64,000 nt of DNA, taken from the NCBI RefSeq assembly GCF_040954645.1, contig NC_092806.1, positions 131,215,151-131,279,150 on the forward strand, read 5' to 3'. The notes beneath the pieces are model-generated. The model did not search any database. It saw only the letters and a list, made by a program, of their open reading frames with translations, and was not told where the DNA came from. This document shows, piece after piece, positions 33,494-45,082 of this stretch. Both the position numbers and the translations under genes were made by a program. Positions within the stretch are counted from its first letter, which is position 1. Each line of letters opens with the position of its first letter. Source of the stretch: Diabrotica undecimpunctata. Taxonomy: Eukaryota; Arthropoda; Insecta; Coleoptera; Chrysomelidae.

Positions 33494-35390
33494 ATTCTTC
33501 TTCTTCAAGTGCCATCTCCGCGGCGGAGGTCGGCAATCATCATAGCTATTCGAACTTTTGAGACGGCTGCTCTGAAAAGTTCATTTGATGTACATCCGTA
33601 CCACTCTCTCAGGTTGCGCAGCCATGACATTCTACGCCTCCCTATGCTTCTCTTTCCTTGGATCTTTCCCTGCATGATCAGTTGGAGCAAGGTGTATTTC
33701 TCTCCACGTGTAATATGTCCGAGATATTCCAATTTTTTTGTTTTTATTGAATTTAAAATTTCCATTTCTTTGTTCATCCTTCTCAGAACCTCTTTGTTTG
33801 TGACGTGTTCTGTCCATGATATTTTCAGAATTCTTCTGTACACCCACAGCTCAAATGATTCCAGTTTTTTCATTGATGTAGCATTCAAGGTCCAAGATTC
33901 CATTCCATAAAATACGGTCGAAAAAACATAGCACCTCGCCAACCTAACTCTTAGTTCCAGTTTTAAATCCCTGGTACATAGAACTCTTCTCATTTTGTTG
34001 AAATTTGCTCTAGCATTTTCTATTCTTATTTTTATCTCCTGATTGTAATCATTTGTGGAGTTAATCATTGTTCCCAGGTATGCATATTTGTCCACTTGTT
34101 CGACGTTGGTTTCGTTTATTAGAAGATTCTCGTTATTTCTTTGAGTTTTCGATATTCTCATAAATTTCGTCTTCTTGACATTCATTGTTAGACCATACTC
34201 TTTTCCATACTCTGCTATTCTGGTCACCAGTCTCTGAAGATCTTCAATGTTTTCGGCTAAAATCACAGTGTCGTCCGCATATCTAATGTTGTTAATGGGA
34301 ACTCCATTTACCTTTATTCCAGCTGTTTTACCCTCAAGAGCTTTTTTCAGGACCTCTTCGGAGTAGGCGTTGAAAAGAATTGGCGACAATACGCATCCCT
34401 GTCTTACTCCACATCTCATTTCAATTTCTTCTGACAGCTGTTCGTTAACACGTACTTTTGCTCGCTGTTTATAGTATAAATTTGATATGATCCTGAGGTC
34501 GTTGTAGTTAATCTTCTTTGATTTCAGGACATTCATTAAATGTTTATGTCGTACTTTATCGAATGCTTTATTATAGTCAATAAAACATGCGTATATATCT
34601 TGATTGACGTCCAGGCATCTTTCTATTAGTATATTAAGTGAAAAAGAGCTTCACGTGTTCCTAGGCCTTTGCGAAAACCAAATTGTGTATTATTAACGTC
34701 TATGTCCAGTTTGTGATATATTCGGTTATGAATGACTTTAAGTAGTAACTTTAGCGTATGAGACATTAAGCTAATGGTGCGGTAATCGCTGCATTCTCTT
34801 GCGTTTTTCTTTTTAGGGAGACAAATAAAAATAGATGTTAACCACTCTTTGGGTAATACGCCTGAACTATAAATTTGGTTCAAGAGTGTCACTAAAACAT
34901 CAATGTGCTTCTCATCTAGAATTTTTAGGATTTCTATAGGAAGCATATCAGGTCCAGGGCTTTTCCCGCTCTTCATTGTTTTTAATGCGTGCAATATTTC
35001 TTCTTTTGTAATATGGACCTATTGACGTAAGTTCTATGTGCTCCAGATCTCCTCTTTCATCATCGAACAATTCATCGATATATTCTGCCCATCTTTGTAT
35101 TTTCTCGTCCGTATGTGTTATAGCAGTACCGTGTCTATCCAGAATTGCACAAGTGGGATTTTATTTTCTTAGTCCTGCCAGTTCTTTGACTTTCTTGTGT
35201 AGGTTAAACAGATCATATTTATTTTGAAGGTCTTCGATCTCTTTGCATTGCTCTTCAAAGTATTTTTCTTTTGCCTGCTTTATCGTCTTTCTAATCTCGT
35301 GGTTTATCTCTCTGTATTTATTGTTATCCTTGTTTTTAAATTGTCTCCGTTGTTCCATCATATTGAGTATCTCGTCATTCAAAAACTATT
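33494..35390 (-). pseudogene. RTE-like LINE, 5'-truncated, long intact RT C-terminal ORF
   Basis: From the top: EN-RT linker (35382-35161, Lys/Glu-rich), RT finger blocks MKSGKSPGPDMLPIEILKIL and SIFICLPKKKNARECSDYRT (34994-34626). A 343-codon ORF (34536-33505) then carries MRCGVRQGCVLSPILFNAYS (motif B), INNIRYADDTVILAENIEDL (motif C, Y-A-D-D), KTKFM and YGMESWTLNATSMKKLESF. Frameshifts lie near 35020 and 34625 between otherwise clean frames. The endonuclease is missing. A second partial copy lies in the opposite orientation at 37857-38428. Confidence 0.85.
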
Positions 35391-36544
35391 AAAGAAAGAT
35401 AATTTTTATAAATATATAAACCAATTGAATCGAATATCAAAGGGTTACGAATTTCTCGTGAAGAATAAATTATTTTCCGTGGGCACTAAGCAATAAAAAT
35501 TTCAATAACTTTTTGATCATTCAATTTGAAAATCTGAAGCTTTCCAGAAATCTTCTTTAAATATTATATTTTAATGTAGAATTGGTTAAAAAGGGAGATT
35601 TGAAAATTTATAAAACAAATTTTTAATTAGAAAAAAACATCCGACAAGAAGCAAGGGTTTTTTCAAAAATCGCCATTTTGTTTATAATTATAACTAAGAG
35701 TTTAATGCATTTTATTTATTGCGGAAATGTCCATAGTATATTGAGTCAAAGTTAAAAATCGAAATATTTAAACCGAGCCAAGATATCGCGAGTTGAATAT
35801 AAAATTTCAATAAAATTATAAAATAAAAATTTTTGTTTTTTCTTGTGTTCCCCATTCCAATAAAAAATTTTATTTAGAGAAGTTGTGCAGATTTTTATTT
35901 CGAATATTTTGGTAGCAAATTTACCCGGTTGCCAAGGAGATAGCTCATGGTGATCTTTTTGGGGGTTCGCTGATCGCCTTTTAAGTGCTTTTTTAAAAAG
36001 CACGTGATTCATAACAAGTTGTGTGCAACTCTTTCCGAGTATAAATTTGATTTAATTTTTCTCAGCTAAAGTGTAATACGTATCTTAAAGCCTTCGATAA
36101 TATTGTATAGGATGTATTCAGTAACACTGCACTTCTTCTGTAATTTTCACACACACTTTTATCTTATTTTCATGTATGGAACACAACAGGTCCTTTGACG
36201 ATTTAGTTGGTATTATTTCTTGCTCCCATATCTTAACTAGAAGCTCATATAGTCTTTTCTGTAACTTTTCTCTTCTTGTATTTGTATTTGTATTTCCGCG
36301 GCGATCTGGTTTTCTTCTGGTATTTTGATATTTAATTGCTTGATTTACTCTTTACTCTAAATAGGAACTAAATGCTTATTATTACTGTTAACCACAGGAT
36401 ATATTCTTTCCTAGTTAAAGATTCAAATCAAAAGTTTTTCTCCAGATTTTGATTATAAGACTTCGTGGTAAAAAAGTTTTCCACTTGACGCTTTTGTCGT
36501 ATGTTTATAAAAAGTTTAAGAGAAATATCTAAAAATACACTTAC
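35391..36544. other. intron sequence, possible interspersed repeat
   Basis: 35640-36010 (CAAAAATCGCCATTTTGT through GGTTGCCAAGGAGATAGC) looks like a non-coding repeat, but no ends or second copy were found. No credible ORF. Confidence 0.35.
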
Positions 36545-36714
36545 CCTACCACCACACAAATTATGTGTATTTTCAACGACTATTAGAGACGTAATTGTCT
36601 CATGGATATCTACATTTTTCCTTATTTTTTCTCTAAGTTCATCGAGGTCGAAGGTTCCATCGTCTTTGGTCTTTAAACAGCGAGTTTGAATTCCAGCCAA
36701 CTGAGCAGCTCCTC
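36545..36714 (-). CDS. threonine aldolase exon (ENTHN block)
   Basis: Acceptor TCTTCTTAAAG (AG at 36716-36715), donor GTAAGT at 36544-36539. It codes GAAQLAGIQTRCLKTKDDG, FDLDELREKIRK, ITSLIVVENTHNLCGGR. ENTHN is a strictly family-typical block near the cofactor. The 170-nt exon takes one base from the 46006 exon to make E-Q-G-G-A-A and ends in phase 0. The longer open frame above 36714 is intron; the phase and the family sequence fix this start. Skipping it would shift the frame. Confidence 0.95.
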
Positions 36715-36986
36715 CTTTAAGAAGAATATACTGTTAAACCAATATCAAAAAAAATTATCTTAAGTAAAATAAATTGTCTTTAAAATATAAAATTTAGTAT
36801 AGTTTTAAAATATGTATATCGCCAATACTGAAATAAAAGGTTTTTCTCTGCGACCATTAATGAATGAAATAATTGCGAGTTCATTCTCAATAATAGTAAG
36901 TAAAAATTCTCACTTTTGAGTTGAGAATATTTTGTAGAAATAAACCATAGTCATTAAAAAAAGCATACTTAAAACTACTTGGAAGT

Positions 36987-38745
36987 GTGTGTGGTTAAAC
37001 CGTTTCATCTAAAAAGTCAATCCTACAAAGGAAAGTCCCGTTCTTCTTATCATCGATGGGCATAACAGCCACACTAAGAATATTGATGTAAATATTGCAA
37101 GAGGCAACCACATAAGAATGATTAGCTTACCACCCCATACCTCTCACAAAATGCAGTCATTAGACAAATTATTTATGTCTCCACTCGAACATCATTATAG
37201 TGAAAATGTTAGGCAATAAATATGTACTCCATAATGATAAACCACTTGGACCGTATAACATAGCTGAGCTGTTTGGAAAAGCCTATCTAAGGGGCCAAAT
37301 AGGTCAAATAACCGTCCATGGTTTCGAAGTTTGTGGAATATATCCATGCAACCGAAACATCTTTTTAGATGTGGACTTCGGTCCTTCTAATATGGAAGAG
37401 TTGGACATAGAGGCTATTCGGGCTCATAAGGGCAGGAAAAGATCCAAGAACACTCCACGTCTTGCGCCTCAAGAGGGCATTATTAATTGCCCAGAAACAG
37501 CACCCTAGGACTCAGCCCAAGCCACTGGGAGCACACAACAGCTTCAGAAAACTAGTGTAGTCTAGAACAACACACCCTGCGCTAAAGATCGACCAGATGA
37601 TGGTCCTTCGGGCATCTCGTCCATGTCAATGTAAAAGGCACCAAGGGACATTTTACTTGTCCCAAAAATAAGAAAAAATTAAATTTGGAAGAAGCTAAGA
37701 GAGAAAGTGATGAAAAGGAAGCTGATAAGCAAAGGAAGGTGAAACTCCGTGGAGAAAAAGAAGCAGATTAAAAGAGTGAACTGGAAGAAAGTAATGCAAT
37801 TTTATGATGATGCAATTTAAGATGATTACAAATACATAAATTACACATTACTCCACAAATGATTAACTCCACAAATGATTACATTCAGGAGATCAAAATC
37901 AGAATAGAAAAGGCTAGAGAAAATTTCAACAAAATGGGAAGAGTCCTATGTACAAGGGATTTAAAATTGGAACTAAGAGTTAGGTTGGCGAGGTGTTATG
38001 TTTTTTCCACTTTATTTTATGGAATGGAATCTTGGACCTTGAATGCGAAATCAATGAAAAAACTGGAATCATTCGAGCTGTGGGTGTATAGAAGAATTCT
38101 AAAAATATCGTGGACAGAACATCACAAACAAAGAGGTTCTGAGAAGGATGAATAAAGAAATAGAAATTTTAAATATAATTAAAACAAGAAAATTGGAATA
38201 TCTCGGACATATTACACGTGGAGAGAAATACACCTTGCTCCAACTGATTATGCAGGGAAAGATCCAAGGAAAGAGAAGCATAGGGAGGCGTAGAATGTCA
38301 TGGCTGCGCAACCTGAGAGAGTGGTACGGATGTACATCACATGAACTTTTCAGAGCAGCTGTCTCAAAAGTCCGAATAGCTATGATAATTGCAGACCTCC
38401 GCCGCGAAGATGGCACTTGAAGAAGAAGAATTTAAGATGATCAAAGAAAGATGAAACAAGGATCTAAAACACAGACGGTAAATACAGATTAGAACCATGC
38501 CCAGTTACCTCGGACGAAGGATCAATTAACTCTGGAGAATCAGTTTTATAGTTACCAATTGGAGATGAAATCCCCACAAGTGAAGACGCTTCCTGTATTT
38601 TCTGTGATAAGTTGTATTCAAATAATGAGAAAGGGGTACTATGGGTTCAATGTTTAGTGTGTTAAATTGACTTAAAATACTGTTTAGTCCATTAGTAGTT
38701 TGATTTTTATGACATTTTAGCTGGTAGCCCATTTAACCACCACAA
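36987..38745 (+). pseudogene. pogo-like DDE_1 transposase, split by a LINE insertion
   Basis: Frame 37030 on: PVLLIIDGHNSHTKNIDVNI (catalytic Asp of I-I-D-G-H), ISLPPHTSHKMQSLDKLFM and PLEHHYSENVRQ, then after a frameshift KPLGPYNIAELFGKAYLR, FEVCGIYPCNRNIFLDVDFG. A charged Lys/Glu tail runs to 37826. After the LINE (37827-38428) it resumes with ESVL.PIGDEIPTSEDASCIF, CDKLYSNNEKGVLWVQCLVC, a PHD-like C-terminal zinc-finger remnant seen in some insect pogo transposases. The N-terminal half (HTH and first catalytic Asp) is missing. Confidence 0.8.
37827..38428 (+). mobile_element. RTE-like LINE 3' fragment with 13-bp target duplication
   Basis: AATTTAAGATGAT flanks it at 37814-37826 and 38429-38441. 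The coding part reads MINSTNDYIQEIKIRIEKAR, CYVFSTLFYGMESWTLNAKS and, after a frameshift at about 38130, LEYLGHITRGEKYTLLQLIM. It matches the 33.5-kb LINE at about 94% of residues by eye, in the opposite orientation. It ends TGAAGAAGAAGAA. ACTCCACAAATGATTA occurs twice at its 5' edge. Confidence 0.85.
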
Positions 38746-39089
38746 CATGTAATTTTCAAATTTTGTCATTTTGAAAAAATATTTTTTTTCTATATTGAAA
38801 TTTTTTATTAAACTAAATTTGTTGTGTTACTTATTTACAACATCATAAAGTGTAATTGTTTTCATTTTCAGAAAGATTAATTCATAATGAAGGTATTTAT
38901 GATGGCAAAACAAAATGGTAGCCCATATTACAACCTTTGTCTCTACCAATGGTTTATTTTTACTGATATGTGACTATTTTAAGGACCACTTGAATATTGA
39001 ATCAAGATCGTATTAAAGAAGATGTTGGTTAAAAACGGGATTTATATATAATTTGGTATCGTCAGTGTAAATTGAAACCTTACTAAACA
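38746..39089. other. unassigned stretch
   Basis: Nothing recognised. Confidence 0.3.
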
Positions 39090-39400
39090 CATAGAACGCA
39101 AGATGATTGACTAGTTTATGTAGTGAACGGGCTTTCCCGATACGAACTCGGATTTAATTTTGAATCCAAAGACTTAACTTTTACTCGAATACCAGATTGA
39201 TCCCATTTAGATAGCAATCGACGCTTTGCACAACGAAGTAAGTTTGTGATCGTTGAACGACCCTTGTTAAAGCCGTACTGTTGGACAGGGATCTCATTTT
39301 TTTTTAAGGAAAACTCAGACATAACTTCAAAAACAAGGGTTTCCACGATCTTGCTGACAATAGTTACTAAACTAATTAGGCGAGAATAAAATGTTTTGAA
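39090..39400 (-). pseudogene. LINE reverse transcriptase finger fragment (Jockey/CR1-like)
   Basis: The minus strand reads LISLVTIVSKIVETLVFEVM, IPVQQYGFNKGRSTITNLL, then a stretch without further RT motifs. P/LISL...SKI.E..V and Q.GF..GRST are the first RT blocks of Jockey/CR1-type LINEs. Only this block is preserved. Confidence 0.6.
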
Positions 39401-39969
39401 TTTTTTTAAAATCGCGAAGCAAATTTTAAGGATGAACCCTGATTAGTAGATTTTGCAGCAAAATAGCTTATAAATAGCTTGGAAAAGAAATAATTCTTGA
39501 GAGTAATTATGATTTATTGCTGTTATTCGAAAGAGATGCCGGGAATAAATTTGAGTGGTTATTAGAAAAGTATTACTAAAATTCAGAACAGTTCTGTTCA
39601 TTTATCTCAGCCAATGGACCGTGGAAGTGATGACGTAGATTTTATTGACATCTGTCAGTTTCACTTTCCAAACAAACCTTGTTTAGTGTGGATAATTTGT
39701 ATTTTTCGATATTTTTTCTAAGGTTAGAATGTCTTTAATTTAAACTTTTAAACTATATTTCATAGAAACAGAACACTGAATTATGATGGTATTATCGTAA
39801 AAAACACTATACTTAAAAGAAAAAGCAGCAGAGGAAGCAAAATGTTAACTTTATAGAAATTAAAAAGTCTTGAGATTGGGCATTTCAACTTTTGTTTGGA
39901 AAGTAATTGACAGTTGTGACGTCACACTCCCCCTGTCCATTACATTTCTCATCTGACGTTTTCTCCATC
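39401..39969. other. unassigned stretch
   Basis: No gene or repeat recognised. Confidence 0.3.
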
Positions 39970-40005
39970 CAGTGGCGCACCCAGTTGGGGTTTTGGGGAT
40001 TAACG

Positions 40006-40021
40006 CCCCCCCCCCCCCCCC
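40006..40021. repeat. C16 homopolymer
   Basis: A run of 16 C (40006-40021) close inside the left end of the hAT element. It is unusual in such AT-rich DNA. Confidence 0.95.
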
Positions 40022-40131
40022 AAGGCATATAAAGTAAAAAATATATAAAGAATAGTAGGAAAATGTAACTTGTCTTTGACACACAATAAAAAAAATCCAA
40101 AACACTAAGTTAATAATTAAATTACCTGTAA

Positions 40132-40327
40132 CTAACTGTACATGTGAAAGGTTATTTTCATCGCTGAAAGTACTAAAGACTTATTTAAGAAATTAAGAAA
40201 TTGTATTAGCGAAGAGAGACTAAACGGTTTAACTTGATGTTTATCCATTAGGACATTCAAATAAATGAAAAAGAGGTAATAAACCATATGGCTCTAAAGC
40301 AACGCCGTTTAGACGTTTTATTATAAA
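40132..40327 (+). pseudogene. hAT transposase C-terminal (hATC) remnant
   Basis: In two frames: TCERLFSSLKVLKTYLR and (after a one-base slip) ISEERLNGL, DIQINEKEVINHMALKQRR. This matches the end of the hATC dimerisation domain (E.-F-S-x-L-x-x-x-K-T-x-L-R and R-L-x-x-L-x-x-L-x-I) of ZMYM1-like hAT transposases. The rest of the transposase is deleted. Confidence 0.7.
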
Positions 40328-40439
40328 TTTAATTTGTTTACAAATTATTATTTAAAATGCAGTTTATGATTTAAATAAATATTTTTCATTATATTTAGAT
40401 ACAGATACCTAATATTAGGTTCATTATAAGAGTAGACAG

Positions 40440-40975
40440 AACGAGTCTGTTGCAAGTAGCATGCGCCTGCAGAACTGTATCTGCGGCGGCCTTGTGGACT
40501 ATCACGGGTTGTGTTCTTCTGCAAGTGTTAGCAGTAGAAAGGAGACATATCTATGAGAGAAGGGAGCATTTGACAATATCCATAAAAAAATTAGAAAGGG
40601 AAAGATCAATGGAAAGAAGGCAAGAAGAGTGGAACAACACAGAAGATGTTGCCCAGTGAACCAAGATGCTGATCCAGAGCCTAAGGAATTAGGTAGATTG
40701 TTTGTTTTAGGGCGTCTCTTCATAGGTTCAGAAAGACAGATACAGATAAATGCCTATACTGCGAATATTCCGACACTGTTACTCACACAACGCTGGAGGA
40801 ATACATGTACAGTGGAGGGAAACCGAATGTATAGAGAAATAGTTATGAACCCTGTGACTGTGATAGAGATGCTCGTAAAGACGACGGGAAGTAAGGGATG
40901 AAATAGTGTTCACAATTAGATCCGAACAGTAATTAAAAAGAAAGAAGAAGAAGAGAAACACCAACCGGACCAACG
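40440..40975 (+). pseudogene. LINE C-terminal fragment (R1-like)
   Basis: Frames give VACACRTVSAAALWTITGCV, LAVERRHIYERREHLTI, SIKKLERERSMERRQEEWNN and then in a shifted frame a degraded CYTAN(YCEYSD-like)..HTTLEEYM zinc region, ending EAKEEEEKHQ. This is the C-terminal tail of an R1-type LINE ORF2. It lies inside the hAT element, so it either inserted there or was captured. Confidence 0.6.
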
Positions 40976-41263
40976 ACAGAAATAAGATCTAGATATGAGA
41001 AGGGAGTGTTCCAAAAATGTCGTCAGCCTTACAGCGGCCATCCCACTTTCGGAGTACGGTACGTGCGACACTTAACTGCGTACAAGTAGGAGAGGGTTGT
41101 TAGTTGATAGACAGAATGACAGATACTAAATCTTTGGCACTGCTATCTTTAGTAAATTAAATTAAACAAAAACCCAAATTTTAAGGACTCAAAATGGAGG
41201 TAGCTTAAAAAACATTTCGGTCCCCAACCAAAACCCATCAGAAAAATGCTAAGTGCGCCACTG

Positions 41264-42179
41264 TCTCGATCCAAATTATACCCGTCGAATATTGCAAGAA
41301 TTAAACTGAAACACTGATTTTTCCCTTTCCGTCTTTTTTTAAATCAGAATATTTCAGAATCCCTTAGTCAGTGTAATAATATCTACGTTGTTTTATTAGT
41401 TAGGTTCGGGACTTATGTAATGAGGCGATATGTATAATTCAAATTTAAATATAAAAAATTTTTGTATTTAAAATATATTCAAATAAGATTAAATGATAAC
41501 AGTATATACTAAACATACAACTTAAATGCAAAATCCACAGAAATAGTTAGTTCAAAAATTGGCCTTGAATATCGAAGATAAGAAATGTATACCCTCCAGC
41601 AAAGACTTTAATTATTTTGAAAGTATATCATTACGTCAACGTTCAACTACCTTGTTGACTTTATAATCGGAAAAAGAAACTATACTTATAATTATCTGTT
41701 ACGACAAAAACGTAAGATCGACCGGATTTGCGTAAGTAATACATACTGATTAAATTACTTACATTGCCTTTCACATTCAGAAGTACGTTTTTAAGCTTTA
41801 AGCTTTAATTATTTATGTTCAAAATTTTTACTAAACCAACCAACCAACGGTCGAGTACTAAATAAGCTTTAAACACAAAAATAAAATTGTTGTAAGAGAA
41901 AATACAATTATAAATATAAACAAAAACTGATCCTAAAGTCTGAACTGTTCTATAACTTTCTCTATATTCTCGACATAAAGTATTTTAATAGTATTATAAA
42001 TAATTCGATCATCTGGTGAAAAAATGAAATCACTACTACTTTCTTCAAACTACCACCGAGACCACGTATACATCGAAATCACCAGAACCTAGTCTAAATA
42101 GTATTGTCATGAATCAAATTGATTTTCTCATGATTAATAGATGATTGAGAAATTCAATAACTTCAGTAAGTAAATATTG
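41264..42179. other. AT-rich intronic stretch
   Basis: No gene or repeat recognised. Confidence 0.35.
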
Positions 42180-45082
42180 CAGTGTAACATTAAATTTTGT
42201 CAAACTCTAGAGTAAAATTATAACGTTAAGTTCGAACTTTAGAGTAAAATTTTAAAAGTTGATCTATCTACGTTAAAGAAAGTAATGGGTGCTTGTTTAG
42301 TTTCTCCCAACACCAATAGTGGAACAACTAGAAAACAATTTTTTGGATCTTCACGGCACCTCCATCTATCTTTATCATTGAGACACAACTATTTGATGAT
42401 TACACAGACTAACGATGAAAAAACTTTGTTGATAAAATTACCTCTATCTTATGTATTTTAGTGTACTGAGTCCGAAAATCATATTAAAAATGCTATATCG
42501 TTCACCATTCTTTCACAATTTAACATTTAAAATTGTATAATTACATTTTATTTTGTTTAACGAGCAGAGAAATCTAATGTTACTTGGTTGGTAGCATTAT
42601 TAATGAATTGTACAACACTTTTGTTCTTCTTTCTCTTTATTAACAACTGTATAGTTCCTTTATTCTGATAAACATAACCTCACTTTTCAGTGTTTGATTC
42701 ATACGCTTTTAAATATGGCTAGTCGCGGTTGTAAAAACTGTTCAAATACATTTTGTTACATATTTGGTGATTGTGTTATTAAAAAACATCAGAGAAACAT
42801 TACTGACTTTGAAAAAAAGGTGTATTTTGCATATTTTGGTGTAAAAAGAGGTTGGGCTCCTGATAATGTATGTTTTGTGTTGAGCATTTAAGGATGTGGT
42901 CGAAGAAAGAAGAAAAGCTTTCAGATTTGCGGTGCCTGCGGTATGGAGAAAGCAAAAAATCATTCAAATGATTGTTATTGCTTGTACTGTCGATGTTTTT
43001 GGATATAACTCCAAAAATAAGAAAGTGATTGTTTATCCTAACCTCCCGTCTGCTATCCGTCCGGTAGAGCATGGACCTGAGCAGCCAGTCCTTGAGCCTC
43101 CTTTAGGTATTGATGACATTTTAAATACTAGTGAATCAGAATCTGGCGAAAGCGGTCCAGGAAGTGATGGTGAATTTCAGTGTCCTTCAAAAAATTTACA
43201 ACCACAGTTGTTTACACAAGCTGAGTTAGATGACTTAGTGAGAGATTTGGGTTTAACAAAGGAAAAATCAGAATTGCTTGCCTCAGGATTAAAAGAAAAG
43301 AATTTGTTGTCGCCTGGTACATCTATCTACAAGTACAGGTACATAGATCAACAGTTTTCTCAGTTTTTTAGACAGAAAGGGGATTTGGTATACTGTCATG
43401 GTATTGGTGGTCTAATGAATGAGTTTGTTATTGAGTATAATAAGGATGATTGAAGGATTTTTGGCTCATTGAGTCCATATGAAAGAGACATGAAAATGAC
43501 AAAATTCTACAGAAAATCATCTATTCAGCTCACAATTGGATGATCTGTGGATATTAAAAAGTTGTTTGCATGCTACTTGGCCAACAAAAGAGATTTATAA
43601 AGTTTCCAGGTTTTATTTGTGAATGGGACAGTAAAGCAAGAGATAAACACTGGTCCACAAAACAATGGCGCATAATAAATGTTTTAACACCTGGCGAGAA
43701 GAACATTTTGTACAAAACTTGGGTAGATCCAAAAAATATCCTCCTTCCACCTCTACACATCAAGTTAGGCTTGATGAAACAGTTTGTCAATGCCCTGTCT
43801 AAGGATGGAGAGTGTTTCAAGTACTTGAGTGGAAAGTTTCAGCATCTATCAGAAGCCAAATTGAAAGAAGGTATTTTGGTGAACCAGACATTCGTAAAAT
43901 GGTATTCCACCTTCGAAACCAAGATGACTACTAACGAAAAAGAAGCTTGGATTGCATTCAAAAAAGTTGTAACCAAGTTTTTAGGTAATGTGAAAGACCC
44001 TAACTACCAGTTTATAATAGTTAATTTATTAGATAAGTTTAAAGATTTGTGATATATAATGAGCATCAAAATCCACTTTTTGCATAACCATCTTGACTTT
44101 TGCCCTGAAAATCTGGATGATGTCAGTGAAGATCAAGGCGAACGATTCCACCAAGATATCAAGGTGATGGAGAAACGATACCACGGACATTAGAACACTA
44201 ACATGATGGGAGATTACTGGTTGGTCATTTCATTGGAAACAAAAGCTACTTGAGCAGTTTTACAGAAAAAGGAGAAAGACAATACAAAAGCATTGTCTCC
44301 TGAAATGATTGTACAGACCTATACTATTACGAGATTGGAATTAGATAAAAGGTATTAGTCTAATAATGTATCATTTTTATGTAGTTCCGTATTTTGTCTT
44401 TTTCAAATTATTTTAATATAGAATAAACCAGTGTTATATTGTGAGAAAGCTGTGGATGATACGTAAAATCTAATTTCAGATTCTTTTTTAACGCCAAAAA
44501 ACATAGGATTCACATAAATTTGTAAGAAAAATTTTATAAATCTTTTTTTTTGGCAGGAGTTATTTTGTGTACCTGCTCTCATTTATAATGTACTGTGGGA
44601 AAAACTATGTGTGGGATTAGTATTTACCTACACGTACGTTGTTTATTTGTTTTTGTTTGCAAATGTGGAGGAAACTCCAATAATTTAGTACTTTACTATA
44701 GGACCTGCATATTATGGTGTTTATCAAAGATAATATTAGCTATTTTAATTCATAATAGGGTATATGAAAAGAGTTCTTTTATAAATCTTGTCTTCTTTGA
44801 ACCATTCTATTTCTATAATGTGGTATTTAAAAATATTACTGCATTCCACGAAGAGCTCGGTAGTATAAGTTGATTTTGTTTATTAGTAACCAGAATTAGT
44901 AAACAAAACATTTAGTTAATTCAAGACAATCACATTTAACAACACAAAAATGCTCATATGATTTCAATTTGTTTTTAAATAGGATAAAGAGAATACAATT
45001 TTAACACAGATAGTACAAATTTAGGATTAATATTTTACTCTAAAGTAAAAATATACAGGCCTAAAAATTTAACGTTACACCG
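42180..45082 (+). mobile_element. 2.9-kb TIR element carrying an uncharacterised insect gene family
   Basis: The left end (42180) reads CAGTGTAACATTAAATTTT; the right end, read inwards from 45082, is CGGTGTAACGTTAAATTTT. Further in, both arms carry TTTAGAGTAAAAT (42240 region on the left, twice; 45029-45041 on the right). The only coding remnant inside is the pseudogene at 42715-44240. No clear target duplication is visible. Superfamily unknown. Confidence 0.6.
42715..44240 (+). pseudogene. uncharacterised multi-copy insect protein, frameshifted
   Basis: MASRGCKNCSNTFCYIFGDC, QRNITDFEKKVYFAYFGVKR, then a frameshift at about 42880 to KAFRFAVPAVWRKQK, YPNLPSAIRPVEHGP, LFTQAELDDLVRDLGLTKEK, LKEKNLLSPGTSIYKYRY. 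After an internal deletion and further shifts it continues with FPGFICEWDSKARDKHW, VDPKNILLPPLHIKLGLMKQ, CFKYLSGKFQHLSEAKLKEG and EDQGERFHQDIKVMEKRYHG. I recognise this as an uncharacterised protein repeated in many insect genomes, with Cys pairs near the N-terminus. Function is unknown. The C-terminal half (ILLPPLHIKLGLMK, QGERFHQD) is the best conserved. Dead copy. Confidence 0.7.

Larger units (their letters stand above)
39970..41263 (+). mobile_element. non-autonomous hAT element with nested LINE fragment
   Basis: Starts CAGTGGCGCACCCAG and ends CTAAGTGCGCCACTG; the ends are inverted with two mismatches. It is flanked by near-identical 8-bp sites TCTCCATC (39962-39969) and TCTCGATC (41264-41271). 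This fits the hAT superfamily, and the hAT C-terminal dimerisation domain remnant inside supports it. It also contains a C16 tract (40006-40021) and a LINE C-terminal fragment. Confidence 0.8.
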
